The notes under the pieces were generated by a model. It worked only from the letters and a program-made list of their open reading frames with translations. It did no database searches and was not told the origin of the DNA. From a virus: DNA of 28,743 bases. Shown piece by piece: positions 8,310 to 15,631 of the stretch; position 1 is the stretch's first letter; every line of letters begins with the position of its first letter. Location of the stretch: the IMG/VR virus record IMGVR_UViG_3300042430_001698, positions 1 through 28,743 of that record. One strand, given 5' to 3'. A program made the position numbers and the translations under genes.

Positions 8310-10464
8310 TAATAGCTTAGGCTATTTTTTAATAAAGTTTGTCAATCCGTTTAATAACGACATTGTCTTTTCTATTTTTGAAAATAAAGGCAGTGCGTTA
8401 AAACCTATAATAGAGGTCAAGGATACGGGTGATGTTGCACCGAATCCTTTACTAGGTGAAGTGCGTTTGAACGTGCTAGGCAATTGGAATGCGTTCATTT
8501 ATAAGCAATCTAGTAGCTCAAATTTGAATCCTGCCAATGCCACATTTATAACTGAAACCATAGTATTTGTACAAGGCGATGCTAAGTGTGTTATACCTCC
8601 TAGAAATAGCGATGTAATAAAAACATGTGCGGATGTTAAGGAATGTATTGGAATAATTAGCACGGGCAACGCTAGCTATTTTTTAAATGAGCAAGGCGAT
8701 TTTATCGAGGTCGATACAGAAACCGACATTACAGGTTTAATTGAAGATGGTAGCAATATAACGATTTCAGGAAGCGGAACGATTGCCGACCCTTATATCA
8801 TAAGTGCAAGTGATGGTGGTATTTCACATGCTACGGCAAGCGGAACAGATACCTACACGGCCACAATTTCAGGGGTTACGAGTTATTCCGATGGGGATGC
8901 GTATTTGATTCGATTTACGAATGGTAATACAAGTGGTGCTACACTTAACATTAATTCACTAGGCGCTAAATCCTTATTCAGAAATAACGATGGTGCTTTG
9001 ATTGGTGGCGATATTGTGGATGGTGCAGAAATGCTTTGTATTTACAATTCAACTGCCGATAATTTTCAGGTAATTGGAACTGCACCAAATAGCTTAATAG
9101 CGTATGTAACCAATGCCGATAGCGTTAGTCTTACCAAAGGAATGGCGGTTTATGCTTTCGGAGGGCAAGGCGATAGAATGACCGTTAAGAGGGCAAATAA
9201 TGTGGGCGATTCAACTTCAGCACAAACGGTTGGCCTTGTACTTTCGGCTTCTATTTCAGCAGGTCAAAAAGGGTTAATAATGATGCAAGGGTTGTTGGAT
9301 GGTTTAAGCATATTGCCTACTTCAACATTTGCAGATGGAGACCCTATTTACTTAGGTTCAACGGCAGGAAGTATTACAAAAGTAAAACCATACGCTCCAA
9401 ATCATTTAGTGTATTTGGGGGTCGTTACAACGGCAAGTAACGGAAGTGCTGGGCGAATGTATGTTAAGGTTCAGAATGGTTATGAACTAGATGAACTGCA
9501 TAACGTACAAGCACAAAGTCCTACATTAAAAGACACGCTTTGGTACGATAATAGCGTTTCACCAGCACAATGGAAAACGGCAAGCATAGCGACTATTTTA
9601 GGATTTACATCTGAAAACATAGCTAACAAAAGTACAAGCGTAACGACTGACCAAGCTAGCAACACTAAATACCCATCCGTTAAATCTGTTTTTGATTGGG
9701 TAACTGGATTAGGTTATTTACTTGCAAGTACGGCAGCTTCAACTTACCAAACACTTGCCAACCTAGTTACAAGTTTTGGAGTGACACCAAGCGATTCTAA
9801 ATACCCTAGCGAAAAGTTAGTTAAAGATAGTTTAGATGCCAAAGTAACGGCAAATGCTGCAATTACGGGTGCTACAAAGACTAAAATTACTTATGATAGC
9901 AAAGGACTTGTAACAGCAGGTGCGGATATAGCAGCTAGCGATTTGCCAAGTGGTATAGACGCTACTAAAATTGCGGATGGTAGCGTGTCAAATACGGAAT
10001 TTCAGTATCTTGATGGGGTTACAAGTTCGATACAAACTCAGTTAAATAATAAATTAGATTCGTACACATTTTTTATTCAAAATGCACAATTTTCGCCAGC
10101 CGATGGTATAACTTATTATATTAATAGCATAGTAGGCGCACCTTCTCAAACAGCGGCAAACAGAATATTTAAATTTTCAACCGCAGGCACGTTAAACTCT
10201 TTTATATTTTCTTTATTGCAAGGTACTAATGGAAGTAATGAAACGGTAACTGTAAGCATAAGAAATAACACGACTACGGTAGAAACGCAGTTAGGCACTT
10301 TTACAAGTGATTTTGGTGCAAATACGACAGCAGTAATAAGTTTTACTAGTCTTTCAATATCTGTTAATACGACCGATAATTACACAATAAAAATAGCTTG
10401 TCCGACATGGACTACAAATCCTACGAACTGGATAATTGGTGGAAATTTATTAGTTACGATATGA
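8260..10464 (+). CDS. Fibre-like virion protein, probable receptor-binding or tail fibre protein
   Basis: A 734-residue protein rich in Gly, Ser, Thr, Asn and beta-strand patterns. After a compact N-terminal domain (about 1-120), LIEDGSNITISGSGT (around residues 161-175) begins the repetitive part. Two repeat-like stretches contain the sequence KYPS (KYPSVKSV, KYPSEKLV; about residues 470-525). A segment SNTEFQYLDGVTSSIQTQL (around residues 579-597) is typical of phage tail fibre/appendage proteins, which usually trimerise. The C-terminal 120 residues form a separate beta-rich domain that could bind the receptor. The start overlaps the connector gene by 50 bases in another frame. Confidence 0.68.
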   Translation: MFSVVQNSTRKVKLTYNNSLGYFLIKFVNPFNNDIVFSIFENKGSALKPIIEVKDTGDVAPNPLLGEVRLNVLGNWNAFIYKQSSSSNLNPANATFITETIVFVQGDAKCVIPPRNSDVIKTCADVKECIGIISTGNASYFLNEQGDFIEVDTETDITGLIEDGSNITISGSGTIADPYIISASDGGISHATASGTDTYTATISGVTSYSDGDAYLIRFTNGNTSGATLNINSLGAKSLFRNNDGALIGGDIVDGAEMLCIYNSTADNFQVIGTAPNSLIAYVTNADSVSLTKGMAVYAFGGQGDRMTVKRANNVGDSTSAQTVGLVLSASISAGQKGLIMMQGLLDGLSILPTSTFADGDPIYLGSTAGSITKVKPYAPNHLVYLGVVTTASNGSAGRMYVKVQNGYELDELHNVQAQSPTLKDTLWYDNSVSPAQWKTASIATILGFTSENIANKSTSVTTDQASNTKYPSVKSVFDWVTGLGYLLASTAASTYQTLANLVTSFGVTPSDSKYPSEKLVKDSLDAKVTANAAITGATKTKITYDSKGLVTAGADIAASDLPSGIDATKIADGSVSNTEFQYLDGVTSSIQTQLNNKLDSYTFFIQNAQFSPADGITYYINSIVGAPSQTAANRIFKFSTAGTLNSFIFSLLQGTNGSNETVTVSIRNNTTTVETQLGTFTSDFGANTTAVISFTSLSISVNTTDNYTIKIACPTWTTNPTNWIIGGNLLVTI

Positions 10465-10631
10465 TAAAAGAATACGAAATAATTTATGAGCCTGTTGTAG
10501 TAGATGGAGTAGAAATCCCCAAATACAACATTTATTACTACATCAATGATGTTTTAGAATTAATAGAATATCATTCAACCGATGGCATTAACGGAGAAAT
10601 ACGTTATGGCTACAAACCAAAAAATAGTTAG
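10461..10631 (+). CDS. Small acidic protein, function unknown
   Basis: A 56-residue protein beginning MIKEYEIIYEP. I choose ATG 10461 because it overlaps the stop of the fibre gene as ATGA, the coupling used throughout this strand. A longer reading from 10398 would overlap the fibre gene by 67 bases. It is rich in Tyr, Glu and Asp. Its position suggests a fibre accessory or chaperone, but nothing in the sequence proves that. Confidence 0.55.
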   Translation: MIKEYEIIYEPVVVDGVEIPKYNIYYYINDVLELIEYHSTDGINGEIRYGYKPKNS

Positions 10632-10633
10632 CA

Positions 10634-10846
10634 ATGCACCACGATTCACATCAACATACAGCCGATAGTTTTATGCTTTTGATTTTCAATTCAATTGTGT
10701 TTCTCTTTACTTCCGTTCAATGGTCTTTTTTTGAAGAGCAAATGGAAAGCATTTTAAAGCTGATTGTGTTAATTAGTTCAGCTACCTATACCATTTGGCG
10801 ATTTAGGACAGAGTATGTAAAAGAAAAGCGGAATGAAAATAAGTGA
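10634..10846 (+). CDS. Small membrane protein, holin candidate
   Basis: A 70-residue protein with two hydrophobic segments (about residues 14-34 and 40-58), a His-rich N-terminus and a basic tail RFRTEYVKEKRNENK. Size, two-segment topology and a position directly before the cell-wall peptidase fit a small holin that opens the inner membrane for lysis. It starts three bases after the previous stop and overlaps the peptidase gene by 14 bases. The role is inferred from context. Confidence 0.58.
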   Translation: MHHDSHQHTADSFMLLIFNSIVFLFTSVQWSFFEEQMESILKLIVLISSATYTIWRFRTEYVKEKRNENK

Positions 10847-11318
10847 AAACTTTACTTTAGCCGAATTTACAAAGTCCGAAACGGCCATGAAAAAAGGGTA
10901 TAAAGAGCAGTTTGCTCCGAGTGCCGAAATAATCGACAATTTAAAAGCCTTAGCCGTTAATGTAGCAGAACCAATACGAGCCAAATTTGGTAGCTTTTCG
11001 CCTACTGTGGCTTATCGATGCGAGCGCACAAACAAAGCGGTGGGCGGTGCAATAAAGTCAGAACATTTAACTGGCTGTGCTTTTGATGAAACCTTTATAA
11101 GTGGCGATAAAAACATTAGCAAAGAAGTATTTGATTGGATTATTAAAGGTGGTTTATCTAAATGGTCTAAACTTATTTTAGAATATCCCGATAAAAACGG
11201 AATACCTAGATGGCTTCATATAGGGTATGACAGAAAAAACCTTAACAAAAAAGTTTTAGTAATTGACAGAGCAACACCAAACGGAATAGATTATTTTAAA
11301 AGCAAATACTACAAATGA
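10833..11318 (+). CDS. M15-family peptidase, endolysin candidate
   Basis: A 161-residue zinc peptidase. SEHLTGCAFDETF (H78, D85) and RWLHIGYD (H129) match the S-x-H-x(2)-G-x-A-x-D and W-x-H-x signatures that bind zinc in the M15A / D-Ala-D-Ala carboxypeptidase-like group. The N-terminal ENFTLAEFTKSETA is the common lead-in of phage M15 proteins. It would cut peptide crosslinks of peptidoglycan at lysis. There is no signal peptide, so it needs the adjacent membrane protein(s) for release. It ends in an ATGA overlap with the next gene. Confidence 0.88.
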   Translation: MKISENFTLAEFTKSETAMKKGYKEQFAPSAEIIDNLKALAVNVAEPIRAKFGSFSPTVAYRCERTNKAVGGAIKSEHLTGCAFDETFISGDKNISKEVFDWIIKGGLSKWSKLILEYPDKNGIPRWLHIGYDRKNLNKKVLVIDRATPNGIDYFKSKYYK

Positions 11319-11518
11319 AAAAAAGATATACATTCTCATTTTATAACCTACTAGACAGCACTCCAAAGGAAGTAGTCGGGTTGCAAAATAAAGTAAAAAT
11401 GTTTGGTGGAGCGGTTATTTCATCTACTTATATGACTGCCAATGAACATTCAACATTGATTGCCATGTGTGTATTTTTTTTAATTAACGAGTTAATCGGT
11501 TGCATCGGTCATGAATAA
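11315..11518 (+). CDS. Small membrane protein of the lysis region
   Basis: A 67-residue protein with hydrophobic stretches around residues 29-38 and 47-65 (HSTLIAMCVFFLINELIGCIG), likely one or two membrane passes, and a basic N-terminus MKKRYTFSFYN. It lies between the peptidase and the coiled-coil protein. It could be the holin, an antiholin, or a spanin partner. Function not resolved. Confidence 0.5.
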   Translation: MKKRYTFSFYNLLDSTPKEVVGLQNKVKMFGGAVISSTYMTANEHSTLIAMCVFFLINELIGCIGHE

Positions 11519-12077
11519 AAAAATGGTTTGGCTTCCTAGAATGGTGGCGGTGGCTTTTGCCTTGCTGGCCATCTTTACTTATTTTGACCATTGCTCAAGG
11601 TACCAGGATACCAAAGACGAAATGAAAGACTATATTTATCAGATCGATAAATTTGAACAAAAGGAAGCGGAGTTAATAAGCGAAAAGGAATTGTTAGTGC
11701 AGGATTTACAAATAGCTGAAGTAAAAATAAAGACTAAAAAAATGAAGTTTAGCGATAGTACGAAACGGTTAAAAAAGGTTTTAGCAGACACTATTTTAAC
11801 CGATACAGTAAAGAATGCTATTGAGAATGCTATAAGCGATGCGGAGCAGTTAACCGAGATTCAAGACACCACAATTCAACTGCTTAATCAAACTATTGCC
11901 ATTCAGGAAAAACAAATCGAAAATCGAGATACATTAATCCTAGAGCAAAAAAAGGTAATAGAAAAGCAAGAGCAAGACAGCAAAAGGCAAAGTAAAAAAA
12001 GCAAGTTGAGGAAGGTAGGCAATACTGCATTAATTGCTAGTTTAGTTGGATTGGTGCTGTTTTTCGCAGTTAAGTAA
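11511..12077 (+). CDS. Coiled-coil protein with a membrane segment at each end, spanin-like candidate
   Basis: A 188-residue protein. Residues 8-26 (PRMVAVAFALLAIFTYF) form an N-terminal membrane segment. Residues about 35-165 are charged, heptad-like coiled coil (many K, E, Q, I, L), and residues about 168-187 (VGNTALIASLVGLVLFFAV) form a C-terminal membrane segment. Last in the lysis set, it could bridge membranes at the final step of lysis like a spanin. Classical spanins have one transmembrane segment plus an outer-membrane lipoprotein, or are a single unimolecular lipoprotein with a C-terminal segment, so the fit is only partial. Its stop abuts the stop of the convergent minus-strand gene with no gap. 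Confidence 0.5.
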   Translation: MNKKMVWLPRMVAVAFALLAIFTYFDHCSRYQDTKDEMKDYIYQIDKFEQKEAELISEKELLVQDLQIAEVKIKTKKMKFSDSTKRLKKVLADTILTDTVKNAIENAISDAEQLTEIQDTTIQLLNQTIAIQEKQIENRDTLILEQKKVIEKQEQDSKRQSKKSKLRKVGNTALIASLVGLVLFFAVK

Positions 12078-12278
12078 TTAATTTTTTAACTCAAACGACC
12101 CATACCACACCATCAATTCCAAATGCTTTATGGTGGTGGTAATTGGTGGCTTTTTGCGTTCTAGGTAAGTAAACCGGCACGTCTCGGAATCCACTGCATC
12201 TACCTTAATCAGACCATCGTGCTTTGATTCATAAGTTCCAAATTGGACTTTTGGCAATTGCTTTTGTTTAGCTTTCAT
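12078..12278 (-). CDS. Small conserved-type protein, function unknown
   Basis: A 66-residue basic protein beginning MKAKQKQLPKVQF. Beta-rich pattern with no membrane segment. It has its own promoter (12323-12330) preceded by a phased direct repeat. A four-pair hairpin (GCCT, AAAACA, AGGC) lies in its roughly 40-nt leader. It converges end to end with the lysis operon. Not recognised. Confidence 0.6.
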   Translation of the reverse strand: MKAKQKQLPKVQFGTYESKHDGLIKVDAVDSETCRFTYLERKKPPITTTIKHLELMVWYGSFELKN

Positions 12279-12322
12279 AAATACATCTCGTTTTTGCCTT
12301 GTTTTAGGCTTTCTGTTAAACG

Positions 12323-12330
12323 CAAATATA
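12323..12330 (-). promoter_or_regulatory. Bacteroidota-type promoter, -7 element TATATTTG
   Basis: On the minus strand 12330-12323 reads TATATTTG, a match to TAnnTTTG. It would give a leader of about 40 nt for the gene at 12278. No TTG is seen at standard distance. A direct repeat lies just upstream and may replace the -33 contact. Confidence 0.62.
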
Positions 12331-12331
12331 A

Positions 12332-12351
12332 TTGTAAGGTGTTTGTAAGGT
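12332..12351. repeat. Phased 9-bp direct repeat upstream of a promoter
   Basis: TTGTAAGGT occurs at 12332-12340 and again at 12343-12351, an 11-bp period. It begins one base upstream of the minus-strand -7 element. Repeats one helical turn apart are typical of sites for a regulator that binds one face of the DNA. The rest of 12279-12377 is AT-rich and holds no other gene I can support. Confidence 0.5.
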
Positions 12352-12377
12352 AAAAAATTTAAACGTCTTAAATCGCA

Positions 12378-12590
12378 TTATTTTAATAATTCTTTCAGCC
12401 TTTCTATCATTGTCAATTGCACAACATGGTATTTACGCTTTTTAAAACGTACAACTGGCTCGTAAGTCATGTGAAAGGTACACACTCGGCACGTTCTTAA
12501 ATGCCTTTTGTCGTAGCTTAAATTGGCACGTTTGGATTTGCCAAACATAAACAAAGGTAATTTCAAATTGCATCGGTAACATCTTTTCAT
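12378..12590 (-). CDS. Small zinc-finger-like protein
   Basis: A 70-residue basic protein. CYRC (residues 4-7) and CRVC (residues 34-37) form two CxxC knuckles about 27 residues apart, a four-cysteine zinc site. The tail is Lys/Arg-rich, which would suit nucleic-acid binding. It lacks the histidines and asparagine of an HNH nuclease, so I do not call it one. It overlaps the upstream gene by ATGA. Confidence 0.62.
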   Translation of the reverse strand: MKRCYRCNLKLPLFMFGKSKRANLSYDKRHLRTCRVCTFHMTYEPVVRFKKRKYHVVQLTMIERLKELLK

Positions 12591-12751
12591 TCTTCTACTA
12601 TTTCAAATTTTATTTGTACGTTCATTTGACTTGCCAAATTTTGCCAACTTTTATAGTAACTTTTAGCTTGTTCTTTGCTTTCAAACACATGCACTACTGG
12701 ACTTGGATTGTCAGCAAAGTACAGCGAGATTTTGTATAGTAAATTTTTCAT
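12587..12751 (-). CDS. Small protein of the SKxxA-YKxW family
   Basis: 54 residues from ATG 12751, chosen because it lies one base after the stop of the primase-helicase. A longer reading from 12775 would overlap that gene by 23 bases. The pattern is a strand pair, then VFESKEQAKSYYKSWQNLA, then a strand. The same layout is seen in the proteins at 22302-22493 and, more weakly, 22102-22305, so these look like paralogs. Function unknown. Confidence 0.6.
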   Translation of the reverse strand: MKNLLYKISLYFADNPSPVVHVFESKEQAKSYYKSWQNLASQMNVQIKFEIVEE

Positions 12752-12752
12752 C

Positions 12753-14666
12753 TTAAAAAGGGTTTTCTTCATCAATTACTGTATGTATTCTTTTAACGGC
12801 TAAGTCCAGTGGGTTACTGCTAAATTCAGGCATTTCGGCATACTCTTCTACTATCTTTTTGTCGGTTTCTTTGGCTTTCTCTTTAATGTACATTTCGAGG
12901 TGGTCAACACCTTCTACTAAATATCTTTTTGACCTGCCATCCATGTTTATTTCTTTCATCCCTATTTTTCCAACTATCTTTTGCCTACGTATTTTTAGGC
13001 TCTCAATTTGGCAAATAGTGCTTTCGGGGTCGGTTTGGCGATACGGTCTGTGATAAACAAGTATGTTATCCATTTTATTATTCCACATTGCACCACCTGC
13101 AATCATTCCCGTGTTTGGTCGTGGAAAATTCCCATCCGCACCTGCTCGCAATGCTTCTTTTGTCGGGTGCGCTACAATCACAAAGCACTGGTCATTCTCC
13201 CTTGCAAACTGCGTATATTCACTTAAAACCCTGCCTATGTATTGGTCATCTCTTGCTACACCTTGCTCGGCATTTGATAGCTGGTTAAATGGGTCAATTA
13301 CGCAAAAGTCCACCTTCTTTTTGATTATCAATTCCAAAAACCTTGCACGGATATAACTTGGTGTCGGGAAATTATCTTTGGGGTATACAAAGAAAAAATG
13401 GTCTGCAATGAAATCATAAATCGCACTGTATAAATTCTCATCGGGTCGGCTAAGCAAAAAAGGAAGGCAAGGACTTCCCCAATAAATCTCTACAAGTTCA
13501 TGATAAAATTCATGTGCTGGGAAATCTTCAGGTGCGTATAAAGCAAATTTTTTATTCTCACATACTACCTGCAAAAGCATCAAGTATTTTAGAAATGTCG
13601 ATTTGCCATAATTACCTATTCCAGTAAGCAAAGTTATTTCACCTTTTTTCCATTTAAAAAGATTGTCTAGTTCCCCCATGTAAAGAGGACTTGCAGATAC
13701 ATGGCCATAACGCAAAAGATTCAAAGCATCTTCTTTCACATCTTCACCGAAAATAACATCCTTTGCTTTTTCCTCAAGGTCGTAAATCGAATCGTCTATT
13801 TTAACCTCGCAGTTATCTACTCGGTTAACTAGCACATCCTTTGTAAAATGCGCTGAGTTAGCTTGGTTAGAACGATATGCGCTGTTGATAGCTTGCTCTG
13901 CCTCGTGCTGGCTAAACTCCGTGCTTTTGCTTAAAATATCATAATTGATATTGGCTTGGCAATCCGATTTGCTCATTCCAAAGCGACAACATGCCGAGGC
14001 TAACTTGTAAATAAATCGGTTTCTATTACCGTTTATAAAAGCTTCGTTACTATTGGTTAGCCATGTAAGTAGCTTTTGATATACCTCGTTTTGCGGAACC
14101 TCGATATTTTGTTTCTGCTGGTATGTTTGAACTATCTTGTACTTGGTAAAAGGCTCGCACGTTTCTTTGATTAAAATATCGGGGTCGTAGCTTTCAAAAC
14201 ATACCCTAGCTACGTTAATGCCAGTGCGGTCTATTTCGGGCATAATATCGCGCAAGGCTTCAAAATGCTCACGGTGTCTTTTGCCATCTGCTATTCTAAC
14301 AAGTAACTTAACACCAGTCGCTCTTGGACTAAGCCAACTGGCAATTGCATAAGGCAATTCAAACAATTCTTTCTTTTTGGCTTCAGGGTTTTTTTCATCA
14401 TCAAAGTCTAAAATTAAAAACCCCGAATGTTCGACTATCAAATTGTCTTTCCTATTGGCTTCGAATTTGCCACTAAAACAGACACTAGGAAGCGTTTTTT
14501 TTATTTCGTTAGCTTCATCCTTGCTTTTAGCTTTGCGTATCTCCAGCACGCGATTTTTGGCCTTCTTGCCGTTCTTAATTCTTTCTAACGCTTGCGCTAT
14601 TGTAATGTGCGCAAATTCATCGGTCTTGACGATGTTAGGGTATATCGTGCAGATTTTATTTAGCAT
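12753..14666 (-). CDS. Primase-helicase: BT4734-like N-terminal domain plus RecA-like ATPase
   Basis: A 637-residue protein. The N-terminal part (about residues 60-175) has GFLILDFDDEKNPEAKK and a later WLSPRATGVKLLVRI, the layout of the BT4734-like/primase-polymerase-like domain, with acidic residues at 87-90 as likely metal ligands. A middle helical part follows. The C-terminal RecA-like domain has Walker A GIGNYGKST (349-357), Walker B VDFCVIDPF (452-460) and VIVAHP with H500, as in DnaB/Twinkle-type replicative helicases. It would unwind the fork and may prime synthesis. It overlaps the O-like gene by 11 bases, so the two replication proteins are coupled. A replicative role is well supported; primer synthesis is inferred. 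Confidence 0.82.
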   Translation of the reverse strand: MLNKICTIYPNIVKTDEFAHITIAQALERIKNGKKAKNRVLEIRKAKSKDEANEIKKTLPSVCFSGKFEANRKDNLIVEHSGFLILDFDDEKNPEAKKKELFELPYAIASWLSPRATGVKLLVRIADGKRHREHFEALRDIMPEIDRTGINVARVCFESYDPDILIKETCEPFTKYKIVQTYQQKQNIEVPQNEVYQKLLTWLTNSNEAFINGNRNRFIYKLASACCRFGMSKSDCQANINYDILSKSTEFSQHEAEQAINSAYRSNQANSAHFTKDVLVNRVDNCEVKIDDSIYDLEEKAKDVIFGEDVKEDALNLLRYGHVSASPLYMGELDNLFKWKKGEITLLTGIGNYGKSTFLKYLMLLQVVCENKKFALYAPEDFPAHEFYHELVEIYWGSPCLPFLLSRPDENLYSAIYDFIADHFFFVYPKDNFPTPSYIRARFLELIIKKKVDFCVIDPFNQLSNAEQGVARDDQYIGRVLSEYTQFARENDQCFVIVAHPTKEALRAGADGNFPRPNTGMIAGGAMWNNKMDNILVYHRPYRQTDPESTICQIESLKIRRQKIVGKIGMKEINMDGRSKRYLVEGVDHLEMYIKEKAKETDKKIVEEYAEMPEFSSNPLDLAVKRIHTVIDEENPF

Positions 14667-15489
14667 AATTTTGAAGTTTATAAAATTTTAAAATTTCATC
14701 AAGTTCTGTATCGGACAATATTTTGTCATCATCCCATCTCAAAGGGCGCAATCCAAGTTTCAAACAATCGTAGTAATAGATGTACGGCTGTTGGTAGTTG
14801 GAAGGTATTGGTGTTTGTTTCGGATGTAAAGGCAAAGGTAAAGGTGTGCTAACGGCTGGCAAAATTATTTCATCTTCCCATGCACAATTATTTAAGTACG
14901 TGTCGGGGTTTTTTCTGTACTGCGAATCAGGTGTGACCGCTACATATTTAGGTACATGCAAAATTATAGCTTGCTTAGTTTCTTCTTTTAACTTACTCCA
15001 TTTTTTCAGCGTATTTTTCTTATCTACTTTTTTATCGTACAAATTCCAAAAAGTATCAAACAAAGAATCATTAATTGTTTTTGGTTCTATTGTTTTTGGT
15101 TCTATTGTTGTTTGTTCTATTATGGGTACAGTGCTGTCCTTTTGCTGTATAGTCGCTAAATCAAGTGCTGTATAAGTGCTGTCCTTCCGCTGTATCAATT
15201 TTTGATTAAGCGAAATTATTGTACTTGTGTTTTGATTAATTGATTTTTGTACGACTATAATAAAACCCCACTCAACTAAATCATTAAAAACACCATAGTA
15301 AGTGTTCTTTGATTTTATACGAAGTATCTCCATTGAATCTTCTGTTGGCAATCCAAACTTTTCTTTTTGCCCAAGACGATTCCACTTTTCGCATATCCAA
15401 AAAAACATAGCTGTATGGTTGCTATTGTATTTATCAGGATTGTCAAAGCACCAATTATGCCATGTCCGACTTAATTCATATCCGTTCAT
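14656..15489 (-). CDS. O-like replication initiator (winged-helix) protein
   Basis: A 277-residue protein. Residues about 1-95 look like the winged-helix DNA-binding domain of phage O/DnaD-like replication proteins (FFWICEKWNRLGQKEKFGLP, then SKNTYYGVFNDLVEWGFI). A low-complexity linker contains IEPKTIEPKTI. The C-terminal part (DTFWNLYDKKVDKKNTLKKW, then YRKNPDTYLNNCAWEDE) matches the widespread end domain of phage replisome-organiser proteins. It would bind the origin and load the helicase encoded next. The linker-coding DNA is full of short repeats, as in lambda O. It is preceded by the structured leader at 15508-15612. Confidence 0.78.
   Translation of the reverse strand: MNGYELSRTWHNWCFDNPDKYNSNHTAMFFWICEKWNRLGQKEKFGLPTEDSMEILRIKSKNTYYGVFNDLVEWGFIIVVQKSINQNTSTIISLNQKLIQRKDSTYTALDLATIQQKDSTVPIIEQTTIEPKTIEPKTINDSLFDTFWNLYDKKVDKKNTLKKWSKLKEETKQAIILHVPKYVAVTPDSQYRKNPDTYLNNCAWEDEIILPAVSTPLPLPLHPKQTPIPSNYQQPYIYYYDCLKLGLRPLRWDDDKILSDTELDEILKFYKLQNYAK
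15074..15195. repeat. Iteron-like repeats inside the initiator gene, candidate origin
   Basis: Three tandem 15-mers of type ATTGTTTTTGGTTCT lie at 15074-15088, 15089-15103 and 15104-15118; the first two are identical and the third diverges. A 20-mer, GTGCTGTCCTTTTGCTGTAT, lies at 15131-15150 and recurs with two changes at 15176-15195; GTGCTGT also occurs at 15165. Further AT-rich TTTTGATTAA repeats lie at about 15200-15240. Repeats in the middle of an O-type gene are the known layout of the lambda origin. Origin function is inferred. Confidence 0.55.
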
Positions 15490-15507
15490 TTTGTTTGTTG
15501 GTAAAAT

Positions 15508-15612
15508 AAAAAACCCACCAACTTTCGGTAAATGCAGTTACCTACGGTTAATGGGTTTTGGTCTAAGACCAATACTCTACATCGTCTGCATACGAAGGGC
15601 AATCCTTTTGCC
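15508..15612 (-). ncRNA. Structured leader/small RNA with kissing hairpins, copy 1
   Basis: Read on the minus strand from a TATATTTG promoter. Hairpin A pairs 15608-15612 with 15598-15602. Hairpin B pairs 15592-15595 with 15582-15585 around a six-base loop (15586-15591). Hairpin C pairs GGTC with GACC (15560-15570). A closing stem AAAACCCA/TGGGTTTT (15552-15559 with 15510-15517) encloses hairpin D (15538-15542 with 15527-15531). The loop of B is perfectly complementary to the six-base loop of D (15532-15537). The closing stem runs into a U-tract, like a terminator. It ends about 18 bases before the initiator gene start. It may be a cis regulator or a separate small RNA. Confidence 0.72.
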
Positions 15613-15616
15613 AGTA

Positions 15617-15624
15617 CAAATATA
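15617..15624 (-). promoter_or_regulatory. Bacteroidota-type promoter, -7 element TATATTTG
   Basis: 15624-15617 on the minus strand reads TATATTTG. The predicted start at about 15612-15613 coincides with the first G of hairpin A of the structured RNA. No convincing TTG is found 19-22 bases upstream. Confidence 0.68.
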
Positions 15625-15631
15625 CTAAATT

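Noticed and set aside
10398-10460. Longer start for the small gene after the fibre gene.
   Set aside because: It would overlap the fibre gene by 67 bases; ATG 10461 gives the usual ATGA coupling.
12378-12590. HNH homing endonuclease.
   Set aside because: Only two CxxC knuckles are present; the His-Asn-His residues are missing and the protein is too short.
13063-13356. Overlapping plus-strand open frames opposite the primase-helicase (also 12859-13288 and 14377-14691).
   Set aside because: They lie antisense to a gene with clear ATPase motifs, have Cys/Ser/His-rich unnatural sequences and no promoter or start context.
15074-15195. CRISPR array.
   Set aside because: Repeats are too short, partly tandem without spacers, and lie inside a coding frame; no cas genes are nearby.
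15508-15612. Purine-type riboswitch, because two hairpins have pairing loops.
   Set aside because: In purine riboswitches both hairpins sit inside one closing stem. Here one lies outside it, and the conserved junction bases are absent.
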